Origin: Streptomyces hyaluromycini | GTDB taxonomy: Bacteria > Actinomycetota > Actinomycetes > Streptomycetales > Streptomycetaceae | Assembly: GCF_002217755.1 (NCBI RefSeq) | Contig: NZ_BCFL01000017.1 | Span: forward strand, 62,001-126,000 | DNA: 64,000 bases | Direction of reading: 5' to 3' | Shown: one piece after another, positions 24,199 through 32,835 of the stretch | Layout: each line of letters begins with the position of its first letter | How positions within the stretch are numbered: position 1 is the stretch's first letter | The notes under the pieces: model-generated | What the model was told of the DNA's origin: nothing | The model's database searches: none | Seen by the model: the letters and a program-made list of their open reading frames with translations, nothing else | Program-made: the position numbers and the translations under genes

Positions 24199-24723
24199 AT
24201 GCGCGCCATTCCGCTCACCGTCACCACCGTCACCGCTGTCGCCGCCGCCCTCGCCCTGACCGCCTGCAACAACGGCGGCTCGGGCTCCAGCGGCAAGAAC
24301 AGCTCGGCCTGCGAGATCGGCAAGGTCTCCATCCAGGTCGGCTCCGCGAGCGTCGCGCCGGCCGCGGGGGACACCGGCGAGGTGCCGGTGAGCATCACCA
24401 ACCAGAGCGCGCCGTGCACGCTGGACGGCTTCGCCGGCGTCACGCTGAAGGCGGGCGGCACGTCGGCGGCGGTCGCCACGCAGGCCGGCGCGAGGGCCGA
24501 CAAGCTCAAGCTCGCCAAGGGGGACTCGGCGACGTTCTCGATCAGCTATGTGCGCGGCAAGGACGGCGACGGGGCGAGCCTCGCGGCCACGTCGATGACG
24601 GTGTCGCTGCCGGGGAGTGACACGACGCAGAGCTTCCCGTGGAAGTACGGGGTGGTGGCGGGCAAGGGGGCTGCGGAGAAGCCGAACGCTGCGGTGGGGG
24701 CGTTTCAGCAGGCGGGGGACTGA
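24199..24723 (+). CDS. DUF4232-like lipoprotein
   Basis: The 174-residue protein starts 'MRAIPLTVTTVTAVAAALAL' and continues with lipobox LTAC (Cys near residue 25). The mature part has 'SACEIGKVSIQVGSA', 'VPVSITNQSAPCTLDGFAGV' and 'FPWKYGVVAGKG', in the style of the DUF4232 extracytoplasmic domain with paired Cys. ATG 24199 has GGGGA upstream; an earlier in-frame ATG would place extra residues before the signal peptide. Function unknown. Confidence 0.82.
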   Translation: MRAIPLTVTTVTAVAAALALTACNNGGSGSSGKNSSACEIGKVSIQVGSASVAPAAGDTGEVPVSITNQSAPCTLDGFAGVTLKAGGTSAAVATQAGARADKLKLAKGDSATFSISYVRGKDGDGASLAATSMTVSLPGSDTTQSFPWKYGVVAGKGAAEKPNAAVGAFQQAGD

Positions 24724-24746
24724 TTCGGGGGGGCCGATTCGGGGGA

Positions 24747-24957
24747 GGTGCGGTTGGGTTTCGGCTGACCGCCGGTGGGGGTTTGTCGCGCAGTTCCCCG
24801 CGCCCCTGACGGGGGGTGGTGCGGTTCGGTTTCGGCTGACCGCCGGAGGGGGTTCTCGCGCAGTTCCCCGCGCCCCTGACGGGGGGTGGTGCGGTTCGGT
24901 TTCGGCTGACCGCCGGAGGGGGTTCTCGCGCAGTTCCCCGCGCCCCTTGCGGGGCGC
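24747..24957 (+). repeat. Three tandem ~70-bp units containing the dispersed palindromic repeat (copies C-E)
   Basis: Units start near 24747, 24818 and 24888 (71- and 70-bp period). Each reads GGTGCGGTT(C/G)GGTTTCGGC, then TGACCGCCGG, then the TCGCGCAGTTCCCCGCGCCC core with CTGACGGGGGG or CTTGCGGGGCGC. The array lies between convergent genes (DUF4232 lipoprotein and DUF2786). It resembles the single copies elsewhere but with 40 bp of unique flank amplified. Confidence 0.9.
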
Positions 24958-24990
24958 TTCGCGCCCCTTGTGGGGGGGGCGCGTTGGGGG

Positions 24991-26127
24991 TCAGGGTAGT
25001 TGGGTGTGTGCGTGGACCTGGGCCTGGTCTGCTGCTCTTGTGCCCTCTGTCCAGCCTGCCTCGTCGGTCACTCCGCGCAGGCGGGTCGTGGTGGTGTCCG
25101 GGAACATCTGCTGCATGCGGTCGGTCACGGCCAGCTCTCTCGTGGCCAGGACCGGGAGCAGGGCCTGGGGTGTCTCGGTCTCGGCCACGGCCGACCGCGC
25201 CGCTGCTCTGAGGCGGTCGCCGACCCGGTGGGCGTACGCCGCCAGGAAGGACTGGCGGAAGGTCTTCGTACGCTTGCGGCCGCCCGCCCGCTGCGCGGCC
25301 TCCGCCTTGGCCATCGCGTGTGTCGCCTGCACCAGCAGCGAGGTGTGGAGCAGCTCGACCGCCTCCAGATCCGCCTCGAAACCGACCACCGTGGAGAAGG
25401 CCAGCGGCTCGTTCCACACCGCGCGGCAGTGGTTGGCCGTGGCGACCGCGTCCAGCAGCACCGCCTTGGCCTGCTCGTACGGCGGCTCGACCCCGATCCG
25501 GCAGGCGCCCGGCGCGTCCGGTGCGGGCGCCCCCGCGGCGAGCAGCGCCTCGTCGACGCTGTGCCGGGCCATCAGTTCCTGGGCCTTGGCGCTGAGCGCC
25601 TCCGCCTCCTCCGGGTACCCGGTCGCCTCGGCCTTGGCGAGCAGCGCGCGGATCCGGGTGAGCATGCGGGACTGCGGACGGTGCGCGGTCGCGCGGGGTC
25701 CTGGCTCGTCCAGGGGCTCCAGGGCGGGCAGTCGCAGCAGCAGGCGGTACAGCTCCAGGACGGCGGTGGCGTGCGAGAAGCGGTCGCCCACGCGTGCGTG
25801 GCCGTCCTCCTGCGGCAGCGCGTCGAGCTGCGCCTGCCAGCGGGGGCCCCGCGGCCGGTCGTCCGGTATCTGCGCCCGGATCAGCCCGGCGGCGAGCCGG
25901 ACGTGCGGGTCGTCCAGCTCGCGCCGCACCAGTCGTACGACGTCGGCGGGTTGCCAGCCGCGCCGCCAGGCCGCCGCGACGAACTCCCGGCCCCGGCGCA
26001 CGAGTTCCGCGTCCGCGCCGGAGTCGGCCGCGAGGAGGGACGCGCCCGTGTCGAGGCCGGAGTCGGTGTCATCGTACAGGGCGCTCTGGAAGGCTCGGTC
26101 GACGGTGCTGGGCTGGCTGCTGGTCAC
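24991..26127 (-). CDS. DUF2786 domain protein
   Basis: The 378-residue cytoplasmic protein has the DUF2786 segment 'MLTRIRALLAKAEATGYPEEA' (in parts) with 'ALSAKAQELMARHSVDEALL' around residues 165-205, the pattern of this helical family. A conserved C-terminal block, 'GRKRTKTFRQSFLAAYAHRV', follows. Related bacteriophage and actinobacterial proteins have no proven function. The ATG at 26127 faces the Clp-N gene across a 133-bp divergent region with two operators. Confidence 0.85.
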   Translation of the reverse strand: MTSSQPSTVDRAFQSALYDDTDSGLDTGASLLAADSGADAELVRRGREFVAAAWRRGWQPADVVRLVRRELDDPHVRLAAGLIRAQIPDDRPRGPRWQAQLDALPQEDGHARVGDRFSHATAVLELYRLLLRLPALEPLDEPGPRATAHRPQSRMLTRIRALLAKAEATGYPEEAEALSAKAQELMARHSVDEALLAAGAPAPDAPGACRIGVEPPYEQAKAVLLDAVATANHCRAVWNEPLAFSTVVGFEADLEAVELLHTSLLVQATHAMAKAEAAQRAGGRKRTKTFRQSFLAAYAHRVGDRLRAAARSAVAETETPQALLPVLATRELAVTDRMQQMFPDTTTTRLRGVTDEAGWTEGTRAADQAQVHAHTQLP

Positions 26128-26212
26128 GTGTCGATCGTGCCATGCGGCGCCGACAGCGGTCGGCGGCCGTCCACACCCTGTGGATAACCATCCGTGACAG
26201 CGGCCGCCCGAG

Positions 26213-26259
26213 TGTCAACCGACGGTTGACAGTGGCAGGGTGTCAACCTACGGTTGACA
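26213..26259 (+). promoter_or_regulatory. Double operator overlapping a consensus promoter of the Clp-N gene
   Basis: Two 19-bp palindromes, TGTCAACC-GAC-GGTTGACA (26213-26231) and TGTCAACC-TAC-GGTTGACA (26241-26259), have centres 28 bp apart. TTGACA at 26226-26231 and TACGGT at 26249-26254 make -35 and -10 boxes with a 17-bp spacer. ATG 26261 is 7 nt after the -10, and no Shine-Dalgarno exists, so the transcript would be leaderless. Each operator covers one promoter box, implying tight repression. Confidence 0.8.
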
Positions 26260-26260
26260 T

Positions 26261-27046
26261 ATGGCTACCGACCCGAACATCACGGCATCCGTGCGCCTCG
26301 ACGACCTCATCGCGGCGATCAAGAAGGTGCATCCCGAACCCCTCGACCAGCTCCAGGACGCGGTGATCGCCGCCGACCACCTGGGCGACGTGGCCGACCA
26401 CCTGATCGGCCACTTCGTCGACCAGGCCCGGCGCTCGGGCGCGTCCTGGACCGACATCGGCAAGAGCATGGGCGTGACCCGGCAGGCGGCGCAGAAGCGC
26501 TTCGTGCCGAAGGAGTCCACCGCACTCGACCCCAGCCAGGGCTTCGACCGCTACACCCCGCGCGCGAGGAACGTGGTGATGGCGGCGCACAACGAGGCGG
26601 TCGCGGCACGCAACCCCGAGGGCCGCCCCGAGCACCTGGTCCTCGGTCTGCTGGCCGAACCGGACGGCATCGCGGCGAAGGCGATCCTCGCGCAGGGCGT
26701 CCTGCTGGACACAGTGCGCCAGGCGGCCACCGCCGCGCTCCCGCCGGCCTCGGACGACGTCCCCGACCTCGTCCCCTACGGCCCGGAGGCCAAGAAGGCC
26801 CTCGAACTCACCTTCCGCGAGGCCCTCCGCCTCGGCCACAACTACGTCGGCACCGAACACCTGCTGCTGGCCCTCCTGGAACACGAGAACGGCGAGGGCG
26901 TCCTCAGCGGACTGGGCATCACCAAGCCCGCGACCGAGGAGTACATCGCCAAGGTGCTGGGACTGCTGCTGGAACAGAAGAAGGCCGCGGCGGAGGCGGC
27001 GGGCACGGCGGCGGACGAGCCGAAGGAGGGGGGCAAGGTGGGCTGA
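26261..27046 (+). CDS. Clp N-terminal-domain protein with helix-turn-helix
   Basis: The 261-residue protein begins with a small region containing 'SWTDIGKSMGVTRQAAQKRF' (about 67-86), a likely helix-turn-helix. Two Clp_N repeats follow: 'FDRYTPRARNVVMAAHNEAV', 'PEHLVLGLLAEPDG' and then 'FREALRLGHNYVGTEHLLLA' in the ClpC/ClpA N-domain style. There is no AAA module. Such proteins could bind DNA and be recognised by, or recruit, Clp chaperones. The palindromic operators touching its start codon suggest that it represses itself. Confidence 0.88.
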   Translation: MATDPNITASVRLDDLIAAIKKVHPEPLDQLQDAVIAADHLGDVADHLIGHFVDQARRSGASWTDIGKSMGVTRQAAQKRFVPKESTALDPSQGFDRYTPRARNVVMAAHNEAVAARNPEGRPEHLVLGLLAEPDGIAAKAILAQGVLLDTVRQAATAALPPASDDVPDLVPYGPEAKKALELTFREALRLGHNYVGTEHLLLALLEHENGEGVLSGLGITKPATEEYIAKVLGLLLEQKKAAAEAAGTAADEPKEGGKVG

Positions 27047-27113
27047 GAGACCCCTCGGAGCGCTGAACTCGCAGGTCAGAGCGATTGTCAGTGGTGGGTG
27101 CCACACTCGCAGC

Positions 27114-28802
27114 ATGACCGACCGGTGGGCTCTCGCTCCGGCCGAGGACGGTGGCGTGGATGTCGCCCCCCTCGGTCCGGACGGGCTGCCCGCAGGGCCG
27201 GTGCGGCGGGAGCCCGATCTCGCCGGGGCGGTCAGGGGCCGCCCGGAGGTCACACGCTGGGTGTGGCGGTCGACCGCCGAGGTCTACCCGCGTCTGCTCG
27301 CCACGGGGGTGCGAGTGGAGCGGTGCTACGACATCGAGGACGCCGAGACACTTCTGCTGGGCCACGAGGGACGGTCCGGCGAGCCGCACTCGGCCGCCGC
27401 CGCCCTGGCCCGCCTCCGCGGCGGTCCCGTACCGCCCGATCCGCCGCAGCGGGCGGCCGAACCGGGCGCGCAGTCACCGCTGTTCGAGCCGCAGGGCACC
27501 GCCCGCCTGACGCTCGACGAGCTCCTCGCGGTCTACGCCGAGCAGCAGCGCCGGCACGACCGGGCCGAACACCCGGAGCGGATGCGGCTGCTGACCGCCG
27601 CCGAGTCGGCGGGCATGCTGATCGCCGCCGAGATGAACCGCGCGGGCGTGCCCTGGAGCGCCGAGGTCCACCGCGAGGTGCTGCGCGAACTGCTCGGCGA
27701 GCGGTACGCGGGCGGCGGCGAGCCGCGCCGGCTGGCCGAGCTGGCCGACGAGGTGTCGGCGGCGTTCGGCAGGCGGGTGCGGCCGGATCTCCCGGCCGAT
27801 GTGATCAAGGCCTTCGCCCAGGCCGGGATCAAGGTCAGGTCCACCCGCCGCTGGGAGCTGTCGACCGTCGACCATCCGGCGGTGGAACCGCTCCTGGAGT
27901 ACAAGAAGCTGTACCGGATCTGGGTGGCGCACGGCTGGACCTGGCTCCAGGACTGGGTGCGCGACGGCCGGTTCCGGCCCGAGTTCCACGCGGGCGGTAC
28001 GGTCACCGGGCGCTGGGTGACCAACGGCGGGGGCGCGCTGCAGATCCCCAAGGTCATCCGGCGGGCCGCGGTCGCCGCCCCCGGCTGGCGGCTGGTCGTG
28101 GCCGACGCCGACCAGATGGAGCCGCGCGTGCTGGCGGCGATCTCCCGCGACCCCGGGCTGATGGAGGTCGCCGGGCGGGAGACCGACCTCTACCAGTCCG
28201 TCTCCGACCATGCCTTCTCCGGCGACCGCCAGCAGGCCAAGATCGCTGTCCTCGGCGCGGTCTACGGGCAGACCTCGGGCGACGGCCTGAAGAACCTGGC
28301 CGCGCTCCGCCGCCGGTTCCCCAAGGCGGTGTCGTACGTCGACGAGGCGGCGCGGGCCGGCGAGGAGGGCCGGCTGGTGCGCACCTGGCTGGGCCGGACC
28401 TGTCCGCCGGCGACCGGTGCGGGCGACGGCACGGAGGAGGCGGGGATGCCCCAGGAGGAGCCGGAGGAGCAGACGGCCGAGGGCTGGGTGCCGGGGTACG
28501 CCTCCACCAACTCCCGGGCCCGGGGCCGCTTCGCGCGCAACTTCGTGGTCCAGGGCAGCGCCGCCGACTGGGCCCTGCTGATGCTCGCGGCGCTGCGCCG
28601 GACCTGCGCGGAGATGGCGGCCGAGCTGGTCTTCTTCCAGCACGACGAGGTGATCGTGCACTGTCCCGAGAAGGAGACCGAGGCCGTCGTGGCGGCGATA
28701 CGGGAGGCGGCCGAGCTGGCGGGGCGGCTGACGTTCGGGCAGACGCCGGTACGTTTCCCGTTCACGACGGCGGTGGTGGAGTGCTATGCCGACGCGAAAT
28801 GA
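27114..28802 (+). CDS. Family A DNA polymerase with 3'-5' exonuclease-like N-domain
   Basis: The 562-residue product belongs to the actinobacterial short PolA-like group. Polymerase motif A is 'LVVADADQMEPRVLA', motif B 'QQAKIAVLGAVYGQTSGDG', motif C 'FFQHDEVIVHC'. The N-terminal 200 residues resemble a degenerate exonuclease domain: 'YDIEDAETLLLGHEG' is present, but a full DEDD set is not evident. There is no 5' nuclease domain. A role in repair or translesion filling is likely. It starts at ATG 27114 without an obvious Shine-Dalgarno. It is convergent with the next gene, 27 bp away. Confidence 0.9.
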   Translation: MTDRWALAPAEDGGVDVAPLGPDGLPAGPVRREPDLAGAVRGRPEVTRWVWRSTAEVYPRLLATGVRVERCYDIEDAETLLLGHEGRSGEPHSAAAALARLRGGPVPPDPPQRAAEPGAQSPLFEPQGTARLTLDELLAVYAEQQRRHDRAEHPERMRLLTAAESAGMLIAAEMNRAGVPWSAEVHREVLRELLGERYAGGGEPRRLAELADEVSAAFGRRVRPDLPADVIKAFAQAGIKVRSTRRWELSTVDHPAVEPLLEYKKLYRIWVAHGWTWLQDWVRDGRFRPEFHAGGTVTGRWVTNGGGALQIPKVIRRAAVAAPGWRLVVADADQMEPRVLAAISRDPGLMEVAGRETDLYQSVSDHAFSGDRQQAKIAVLGAVYGQTSGDGLKNLAALRRRFPKAVSYVDEAARAGEEGRLVRTWLGRTCPPATGAGDGTEEAGMPQEEPEEQTAEGWVPGYASTNSRARGRFARNFVVQGSAADWALLMLAALRRTCAEMAAELVFFQHDEVIVHCPEKETEAVVAAIREAAELAGRLTFGQTPVRFPFTTAVVECYADAK

Positions 28803-28848
28803 TCAGTCGGATCGGCCGGATCGGAGTGATCAGTCGGATCGGCCGGAT
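28800..28848. repeat. 27-bp-period direct repeat spanning convergent stop codons
   Basis: TGATCAGTCGGATCGGCCGG occurs at 28800 and again at 28827. The first copy contains the TGA of the polymerase gene. The second overlaps the stop of the convergent AfsR-like gene (TCA at 28830-28832). A local duplication seems to have created the gene junction. Confidence 0.75.
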
Positions 28849-31800
28849 GGGTCGGATGGGTCACCGGGTGCCAGCAGGGCGCGCAGCTCGGCGAGGACGT
28901 CCGGTTCGTCCGTGCCGTCCAGGGCGGTGAGGGCCTCGCGCCAGACGCCGTACGCCTCGCCCGTGCGCCCCTGCTCGCGCAGCAGCAGGCCGAGTTGGTG
29001 GCGGGCGAGACCGCCGATGTAGCGGTCGGCGCGGGCGTCGGCGCGGCGCAGGAGCTCGGCGCACTCGTGGTGGGCACGGTCGGTGCGGCCGAGGGCGCGC
29101 AGCGCGCGGACCAGGCCGAGCCGGGTCTGGGACTCGCCGTGCCAGTCGCCGTGGCCGCCGAGGATGCGCAGGCTCTCCTCGAAGTGCGCGGTGGCGGCCG
29201 CCGGTTCACCGAGGCTGAGATGGGCGTAGCCGATGTTGCAGTGCGCCGAGTGCTGCAGGATGACGGCGCCGATCGCGTCCCCGATCGCCAGTGAGCGCCG
29301 GTGCTGCTCGATGGCGGCGCGCGGGTCGGTGTGCTCGTAGAGGTTGCCGAGATGGCTGTGGGTGACGGCCTCGCCGTAGGGGTCGTTCAGCTGCCGGGAG
29401 TAGTCCAGGCTCTGCCGCAGCGCCTCGCCGGACTCGTCGTACCGGCCGAGCCCCTCAAGCAGCAGCCCCCGGTTGTTCAGGGCGCGCCGGATCCAGGACG
29501 CCGCGCCCAGCCGCCGCCACAGGGCCAGCGCCCCGTCGGTCAGGGCGAGGGCCTCCCGCTGCCGGCCGGTGAGGAAGCGCAGGCCGGCGAGGTCGCCCAG
29601 GGCGTAGGCCTCGGCGGGCTCGTCACCGAGGCGCCGGGCGGCGGCCAGGGCTGCGGTGCCGAGCACCTCCATCTCGGCGACCCGGCCGCTGCGCAGGGCG
29701 TAGGGGTAGAGGAGGCGGACGAGCGTGGAGAGGTAGGCGCTGATCCGTGCGTCGGTGGTGCCGGCGTACCGCTCCACCAGGGCGACGATGTTCTCCAGCT
29801 CCATGTCGCCCCAGGCGAAGGCGTGCTCGGCGCACTCGAAGGGCGGCAGGGCGGCGGCGTACGGCTGGTGTTCGGGGGGCTGGGCGGAGGTCGGCCGGCG
29901 GCGGTCGCCCTGGTCGAATCCGGGTTCGAGGATCGCGACGAGGGCGCCTTCGGCGACGGCGGCGAACCAGCGGAGGGCGGTGAGAGCGGCCTCAGTGCCG
30001 TCGGGGCCGTCGGGGCCGTCGGTCTCTTCCGCCAGCTCGCGGGCGAAGTCCCGGACCAGGTCGTGCGGGGTGTAGCGACCGTACGCGGTCTCCTCCAGGA
30101 GGGCCACGTCGACCAGCCGGTCCAGGGCGGCCTCGGCGCGGCGCTCGTCGGTGCCGGTGAGCCGGGCGATCAGGGGGGCGCCGTAGGTGGGCAGGTCGAG
30201 GGCGCCGAGGTGGCGCAGGACGAGGGCGGCGTCGCGATCGGGGGCCCGGTCGGAGGCGGCGAGGGCGTCATGGGCGACGGCGAGGGAGCGCCGGACGCTC
30301 AGGTCGTCGTATTCGAGGTGGTGCAACCTGCTCTCGGTGGCGGCCAGTTGACCGGCCAGCACCTCGGGGGTGAGGGCGCGGCGGGCGGCCAGCCGGGCGG
30401 CCACGACGCGCAGGGCGAGCGGGAGCCGGCCGGTGAGGCCGACCAGCGGGTGGCCGGCGCCGATCTCCGCACGCCCGCTGACCGCGCGCAGCAACGCCGC
30501 GCTGTCCTCGCCGGTCAGCGGCCCGAGCGGGAAGCGGCGGGCGCCGTCGAGGGCGGTGAGCGGTGAGCGGCTGGTGACGATCACGGCGCAGCCGGGGCCG
30601 CCGGGGAGCAACGGCCGCACCTGGGCGGCGTTCGCGGCGTCGTCCAGCAGCAACAGGGTGCGGGTGGGCGCGAGCAGGGAGCGCAGCAACGCGGTGGCCG
30701 CGTCGGGGTGTTCGGGGATGTGGCGGGGGTCGGCGCCGAGGTCCCTGAGCAGCGCGGCGAGCGCCTGGCCGGGGGCGAGCGGGGGCCTGCCGGGGGTGGC
30801 GCCGTGCAGGTTGACGTAGAGCTGGCCGTCGGGGAAACGATCCCGCAGTTGGTGCGCGACGTGCAGCGCGAGGGCGCTCTTGCCGACGCCGGCCATGCCG
30901 GTGATCACGGTGAGGGTGGGGGTGGGGGTGACCGTGGCCTCGGCTGCGCCTTCGGCCTTTGTGGTCCCACCCGCACCACCCGTGACAGTTTCGTGGTCGG
31001 GTGCGGGTGGCCCCTGTGGGGCGGAAGCGCCGTCGGCGGCTGCGGGGGGACGGGGTTCGGTGGAAGTAGGGGGACGGGGCTCTGCGGAGGCAGGGGGACG
31101 GAGTTCGGCGGAGGCGGGTGCGGGTGGCCTCTGTGGGGCGGAAGCGCCGTCGGCGGCTGCGGGGGGACGGGGCTCGGCGGAGGCGGGGGGACGGGGTGTT
31201 GGCGTGGGTTCGGGGTGGGGGGTAGTTGCCGGGGGCAGGGGTGTTGGCGTGGGTTCGGGGTGGGCGGTGAAGTAGGCGGAGGGTGGTGGGGCGAGGGTGT
31301 GGCTCAGTTCTTCGATGACCGTGGTGCGGCCGGTGAAGTGGGCAGGGGGTGGCGGGAGTTGGGCGGGGCGGGGGGCCGGCGGGTCGTCGCGCGTAGAACC
31401 AGGCGCGACGGATACGGCCAGGGCTGCGGCAGGCCCCGTTCGTTCATCTCGTTCATCTCGTTCATCTCGTGCGTCTCGTGCGTCTCGTTCGTCGACGCCC
31501 TCGGTTTTCGGCCGACGGCCCGTCGACGCGCCCCTCAGGGGCGCGGGGAACTGCGCGACCGGCCACGACGCACCTGCACCCGCGCCGTCATCCGCATCCG
31601 CATCCGCCCCACTCCCGTCCCGCACCCCGCCACCCGAGGCGTCCTCGTCCGACGCACCCCTGTACGGCATGCCTTCGTCCGAGCCGCCCTCGTACAGCGC
31701 ACCTCCGCCGGACCCGCCCTCGTACCCCGCGCCCCCGCCGGGCCCGCCCTCGTGCGGCAGCGCCTCCTCCGTCGTCCCGCTGCCCCGCAGCACCTGCACA

Positions 31801-32528
31801 TGGGCCCGGCGGACCGCCGGGCCGGGCTCGATGCCCAGGTCGTCTCTCAGGCGGTTGCGCAGGTCGCGGTGGACGGCGAGGGCCTCGGCCTGTCGGCCGG
31901 TGTGGTGGAGGGCGAGCATCAGCTGGCGGTGATAGGCCTCACGGAGCGGGAACTCCGCGACGAGCGCCGCCAACTCCGGTACGACGCCGCCCAGTCGGGA
32001 CCCGCCGAGGGCGAGCTCCGCGTCGTAGCGCCACTCCAGCAGAAGCAGCCGGGCCTCCTCCAGGCGCTGTACGAACGCGCGGCCGCCGAAGTCGGCGGGG
32101 AGGCCGCCGAGCGGGCTGCCGCGCCAGAGCGCGAGGGCGTCGGCGCAGGCGCGCAGCACCGGCACCCACTCCCGCCGCCCGTGCGCCACGCGCGCCTGGG
32201 CCACTCGGGCGTCGAACACGTCGACGTCCAGTTCACCGTCGTCGACACGCAGCAGGTACCCGGGCGGTACGGCCCGCAGCCGCTCCGGGTCGTCGAGGAG
32301 CCGGCGCAGCCGGGTGACGTGGTTGTGCAGCGAGGCGCGCGCCGACACCGGAGGCGCCCCGCCCCACAGGGCCTCCCTGAGCGACTCGACGGAGACGACC
32401 CGCCCGGCCTCCAGGAGCAGCGCGGCGAGCAGCGCGCGCACCTTGGGGCTGCCGATGGGGCGTACGTCGGATGCGTCGTAGAGAACCGGAGGTCCCAGCA
32501 GTCCGAACCGCAGCTCGTACCGCCGCAT
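28830..32528 (-). CDS. AfsR/SARP-family regulator with NB-ARC and TPR domains
   Basis: The protein of about 1232 residues has an OmpR-like winged helix ('LRFGLLGPPVLYDASDVRPI'), then a BTAD domain to about 250 with 'EFPLREAYHRQLMLALHHTG'. A low-complexity Pro/Ala linker spans about 255-535. NB-ARC follows with Walker A GMAGVGKS (Lys550), 'TLLLLDDAANAAQVRPLLPG' and 'GRLPLALRVVAARLA', then C-terminal TPR repeats ('LNNRGLLLEGLGRYDESGEA', 'SHLGNLYEHTD'). AfsR relatives activate antibiotic and morphogenesis genes after phosphorylation and ATP binding. ATG 32528, 32540 and 32567 are all in frame; none has ideal Shine-Dalgarno spacing. The linker contains two kinds of dispersed repeat. Confidence 0.93.
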   Translation of the reverse strand: MRRYELRFGLLGPPVLYDASDVRPIGSPKVRALLAALLLEAGRVVSVESLREALWGGAPPVSARASLHNHVTRLRRLLDDPERLRAVPPGYLLRVDDGELDVDVFDARVAQARVAHGRREWVPVLRACADALALWRGSPLGGLPADFGGRAFVQRLEEARLLLLEWRYDAELALGGSRLGGVVPELAALVAEFPLREAYHRQLMLALHHTGRQAEALAVHRDLRNRLRDDLGIEPGPAVRRAHVQVLRGSGTTEEALPHEGGPGGGAGYEGGSGGGALYEGGSDEGMPYRGASDEDASGGGVRDGSGADADADDGAGAGASWPVAQFPAPLRGASTGRRPKTEGVDERDARDARDERDERDERTGPAAALAVSVAPGSTRDDPPAPRPAQLPPPPAHFTGRTTVIEELSHTLAPPPSAYFTAHPEPTPTPLPPATTPHPEPTPTPRPPASAEPRPPAAADGASAPQRPPAPASAELRPPASAEPRPPTSTEPRPPAAADGASAPQGPPAPDHETVTGGAGGTTKAEGAAEATVTPTPTLTVITGMAGVGKSALALHVAHQLRDRFPDGQLYVNLHGATPGRPPLAPGQALAALLRDLGADPRHIPEHPDAATALLRSLLAPTRTLLLLDDAANAAQVRPLLPGGPGCAVIVTSRSPLTALDGARRFPLGPLTGEDSAALLRAVSGRAEIGAGHPLVGLTGRLPLALRVVAARLAARRALTPEVLAGQLAATESRLHHLEYDDLSVRRSLAVAHDALAASDRAPDRDAALVLRHLGALDLPTYGAPLIARLTGTDERRAEAALDRLVDVALLEETAYGRYTPHDLVRDFARELAEETDGPDGPDGTEAALTALRWFAAVAEGALVAILEPGFDQGDRRRPTSAQPPEHQPYAAALPPFECAEHAFAWGDMELENIVALVERYAGTTDARISAYLSTLVRLLYPYALRSGRVAEMEVLGTAALAAARRLGDEPAEAYALGDLAGLRFLTGRQREALALTDGALALWRRLGAASWIRRALNNRGLLLEGLGRYDESGEALRQSLDYSRQLNDPYGEAVTHSHLGNLYEHTDPRAAIEQHRRSLAIGDAIGAVILQHSAHCNIGYAHLSLGEPAAATAHFEESLRILGGHGDWHGESQTRLGLVRALRALGRTDRAHHECAELLRRADARADRYIGGLARHQLGLLLREQGRTGEAYGVWREALTALDGTDEPDVLAELRALLAPGDPSDPSGRSD
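30934..31043 (-). repeat. 110-bp repeat element inside the AfsR-like gene (copy 1)
   Basis: The reverse complement is about 97% identical to 52569-52678 in the unrelated beta-helix/AAA gene. It contains the dyad CCACCCGCACC / GGTGCGGGTGG with a 22-nt spacer. It is translated as the linker piece containing 'APQGPPAPDHETVTGGAGG' just before the NB-ARC P-loop. A further partial copy of its right part lies at 31118-31177, duplicating 31001-31060. Confidence 0.88.
31528..31565 (-). repeat. Dispersed palindromic repeat, copy F, inside a coding sequence
   Basis: On the minus strand GGTCGCGCAGTTCCCCGCGC plus CCCTGAGGGGCGC matches the intergenic copies at 12818, 17939, 24747-24957 and 39405. Here it lies within the AfsR-like gene and encodes 'PVAQFPAPLRGA' in the interdomain linker (about residues 322-334). 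Confidence 0.88.
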
Positions 32529-32563
32529 CACTCCGCCCATCGCCTTCCCGCGCTGGCGGAATT

Positions 32564-32634
32564 CCATCCCGCATGGGATGGTTTCCCGCCACCTTCTCTG
32601 TGCCGGCCGGAGCCGGAATCCGCTGGGATTCCGG
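32564..32634. promoter_or_regulatory. Two palindromes upstream of the AfsR-like gene
   Basis: CCATCCC-GCAT-GGGATGG at 32564-32581 and CCGGAATCC-GCTG-GGATTCCGG at 32613-32634 are perfect dyads within about 110 bp of the start. Either could be an operator or leader hairpin. The cognate protein is unknown. Confidence 0.45.
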
Positions 32635-32811
32635 GCTGTCCCCGGAGCCGTACGACGACTTCACGCCAACGGGTTCGCGACCTCCGGGAGAACCGCTGGC
32701 CACATGTTAGCGATCCGTTGGCGAGCCCTGATGTGATCTTCGCATCGGATCGGGTCGGACGGTGCACGCGTAGATCGCGTAACTCGGGGGAGTGTCGCCG
32801 CAGGCCTGGAT

Positions 32812-32835
32812 CCGGGGACGCAAGAGGGTCCCCGG
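32812..32835 (-). terminator. Possible terminator after the glycosyltransferase gene
   Basis: CCGGGGAC (32812-32819) and GTCCCCGG (32828-32835) enclose an 8-nt loop, about 80 bp after the glycosyltransferase stop. The gap also has four tandem GGTGGCCC units at 32882-32913. Otherwise 32635-32917 holds nothing recognisable. Confidence 0.45.

Noticed and set aside
26168..26187. TCCACA-CCC-TGTGGATAA resembles a pair of DnaA boxes (TTATCCACA on the minus strand).
   Set aside because: Only one full box plus a half-match, with no cluster, no AT-rich unwinding region and no dnaA/dnaN nearby, so no origin is called.
27114..27480. Possible 5' nuclease domain in the family A polymerase.
   Set aside because: The N-terminal segment is too short and lacks the acidic cluster of 5' nucleases; it fits a reduced exonuclease-like domain.
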